Shown here one piece after another: positions 62,772 to 64,000 of a stretch of DNA of 64,000 nt; positions within the stretch are counted from its first letter, which is position 1; every line of letters begins with the position of its first letter. The stretch is from Aquimarina sediminis (GTDB lineage: Bacteria; Bacteroidota; Bacteroidia; Flavobacteriales; Flavobacteriaceae), in the NCBI RefSeq assembly GCF_002895435.1, contig NZ_POYJ01000011.1:124001-188000 (forward strand). The letters run 5' to 3'. The position numbers and the translations under genes are program-made. The notes under the pieces are model-generated. The model worked only from the letters and a program-made list of their open reading frames with translations, was not told the origin of the DNA and searched no databases.

Positions 62772-64000
62772 ATGGAAAAACTAGGAATCATGCTCTTGAT
62801 CTTTATGTGTATGCTCACCAGTAGCATATCTGCTCAAGAAAAAACAATTACAGGAACAGTCTACGATACATCGTCTGACATGCCCATTTTAGGAGCTTCA
62901 ATTCTAATAAAAGGCACAACAAAAGGAACTACTTCAGATTTTGACGGAAACTACACCTTAAAAGCAAAAGGAACAGATATTTTGGAAATATCGTATATAG
63001 GATATATTACCCAGGAAATCGCAATTAATAACCAAACAAAAATAAATGTAAGACTAGAAAGTGATGTTAGTGAATTAAGCGAAATAGTTGTTGTCGCCTA
63101 CGGAACACAAAAAAAAGAAACAATTACCTCATCAGTTGTCAATATTAAATCAGAAGAATTAAAGGATATTACAACTCCTGATGTGACTACAATGCTACAA
63201 GGAAAAGTAGCAGGTGTGCGTATAGGTGCCTCTAGTGGTAGTCCAGGCTCAACGCCTAATATACTTATACGAGGATCTTCATCCTTAGGAGGTAGAGTAA
63301 CCCCATTATGGGTAGTTGATGGAGTAATACAACATGGAGTTCCCATCGTCAATCCAAATGATGTACAATCCATATCTGTACTTAAAGATGCATCTGCAAC
63401 ATCTCTTTATGGATCTCGTGGTGCAAATGGTGTTGTAATTGTTACGACAAAACGAGGAACCTCTGGTAAGTCAGAAATTACTGTAAGTTCTAAAGCAGCA
63501 ATTAACACTTTTAATACCGGAAAATTTGAAGTTATGGACTCTCGACAGTTACACGAGTACCATACGCAATTTGCAAACTCTCAACCTTGGTTTACTCCAG
63601 AATTATTAAATCGAGATTACGACTGGATCGAAAACGGAACCCAAGATGGTTTTGTAAAAGATGTGAATGTATCGTTTACATCAGGTACTGAAAAATTAAA
63701 TTTATTTATCAATGGTGGTTACTATAACGAAACAGGTACATTAAGGGGTAATGAATTAGATAGATATACGTATCGAATGAATTTGGATTATGATATTACA
63801 GAACGTCTAAAATTAAGCCCTAAATTATCATTTAGTTTTGATAACAGGGATAGAATTGCCGAAGCACCGTTATATGAACTATATCTGAACTTACCTTGGG
63901 ATAATCCTTTTGATGCAGAAGGAAAGCCCATAAATGCCCAAGAAGATTCTAACTGGCTAGGTCGTGATCAAAGAAATTATTTATATGACCAACAATGGAA
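62772..64000 (+). CDS. SusC/RagA-family TonB-linked outer-membrane protein, N-terminal part
   Basis: Frame open from the ATG at 62772 to the window end (about 409 residues of roughly 1000). Signal peptide (ends ISAQ), carboxypeptidase-regulatory-like domain (ITGTVYDTSSDMPILGASI), TonB box-like SEIVVVAYGTQKKE, plug with LQGKVAGVRIGASSGSPGS, ILIRGSSSL and SVLKDASATSLYGSRGANGVVIVTTKRG, the SusC signature. It imports oligosaccharides across the outer membrane with a SusD partner expected downstream. 19 bp after the GH109 gene, so co-transcribed. Confidence 0.95.
   Translation, partial: MEKLGIMLLIFMCMLTSSISAQEKTITGTVYDTSSDMPILGASILIKGTTKGTTSDFDGNYTLKAKGTDILEISYIGYITQEIAINNQTKINVRLESDVSELSEIVVVAYGTQKKETITSSVVNIKSEELKDITTPDVTTMLQGKVAGVRIGASSGSPGSTPNILIRGSSSLGGRVTPLWVVDGVIQHGVPIVNPNDVQSISVLKDASATSLYGSRGANGVVIVTTKRGTSGKSEITVSSKAAINTFNTGKFEVMDSRQLHEYHTQFANSQPWFTPELLNRDYDWIENGTQDGFVKDVNVSFTSGTEKLNLFINGGYYNETGTLRGNELDRYTYRMNLDYDITERLKLSPKLSFSFDNRDRIAEAPLYELYLNLPWDNPFDAEGKPINAQEDSNWLGRDQRNYLYDQQW

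Overview
The window is AT-rich (roughly one-third G+C by eye) with T-rich signal peptides, TAnnTTTG-type promoter boxes, few Shine-Dalgarno sites, SusC/TonB receptors with carboxypeptidase-regulatory-like plugs, a hybrid two-component system and a type IX secretion sorting domain. This points to Bacteroidota, most likely a marine Flavobacteriaceae (Aquimarina-like, genus not proven). No rRNA, tRNA, CRISPR array or transposase gene was recognised.

Layout. 1-7.8 kb: start of a TonB-dependent receptor (minus), then a plus-strand iron-uptake operon: DUF6607-like protein, TonB receptor, ankyrin protein, DUF2271-like protein and a PepSY-flavodoxin-reductase fusion. 8-14 kb: two small genes and a 1617-residue secreted zinc metalloprotease with a T9SS tail. 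14-18.1 kb: repeat-rich accessory locus with a 21-bp minisatellite, a MITE-like inverted repeat, a toxin-like gene and three paralogous candidate immunity lipoproteins, the second and third each preceded by a copy of the toxin 3' end. 18.1-22.4 kb: PepSY protein and TonB receptor behind a cobalamin riboswitch. 22.4-23.1 kb: non-coding stretch with a GC-rich 42-bp repeat. 23.1-28.5 kb: minus-strand nucleic-acid cluster of an EndoV-like protein, an AbiEii-like nucleotidyltransferase fused to a T4 Rnl1-like RNA ligase, a HAM1-like fusion and a ThyX-like protein. 28.6-34.2 kb: TetR-controlled ABC/HlyD/TolC export system. 34.3-36.8 kb: SRPBCC and YCII proteins, a Fur-family regulator and a methyltransferase. 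36.8-49.1 kb: a long minus-strand operon starting with a 36-residue double-glycine peptide with a Cys/His-rich core, then two unfamiliar proteins, TonB receptor, DUF4374 lipoprotein, ABC ATPase, two DUF3526-type permeases, a DUF5916 barrel protein and a MATE transporter. 49.6-56.8 kb: AraC regulator and a paralogous receptor/DUF4374 operon with DUF3325-, DUF3649- and PepSY-type membrane proteins. 56.9-64 kb: hybrid sensor kinase, GH109-type NAD-dependent glycosidase and the start of a SusC transporter, a glycan-use locus.

The two best candidates for undescribed systems are (a) the Cys/His peptide operon with its AraC regulator and sister uptake operon, which reads as a ribosomally made metal-binding peptide with export and uptake machinery, and (b) the EndoV/RNA-ligase/HAM1/ThyX cluster, which reads as an RNA-repair or anti-phage system around deaminated (inosine-like) nucleotides. 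The toxin-tail/immunity array is a third, clear case of modular gene accumulation. All family calls are from reading motifs; no database search was possible.
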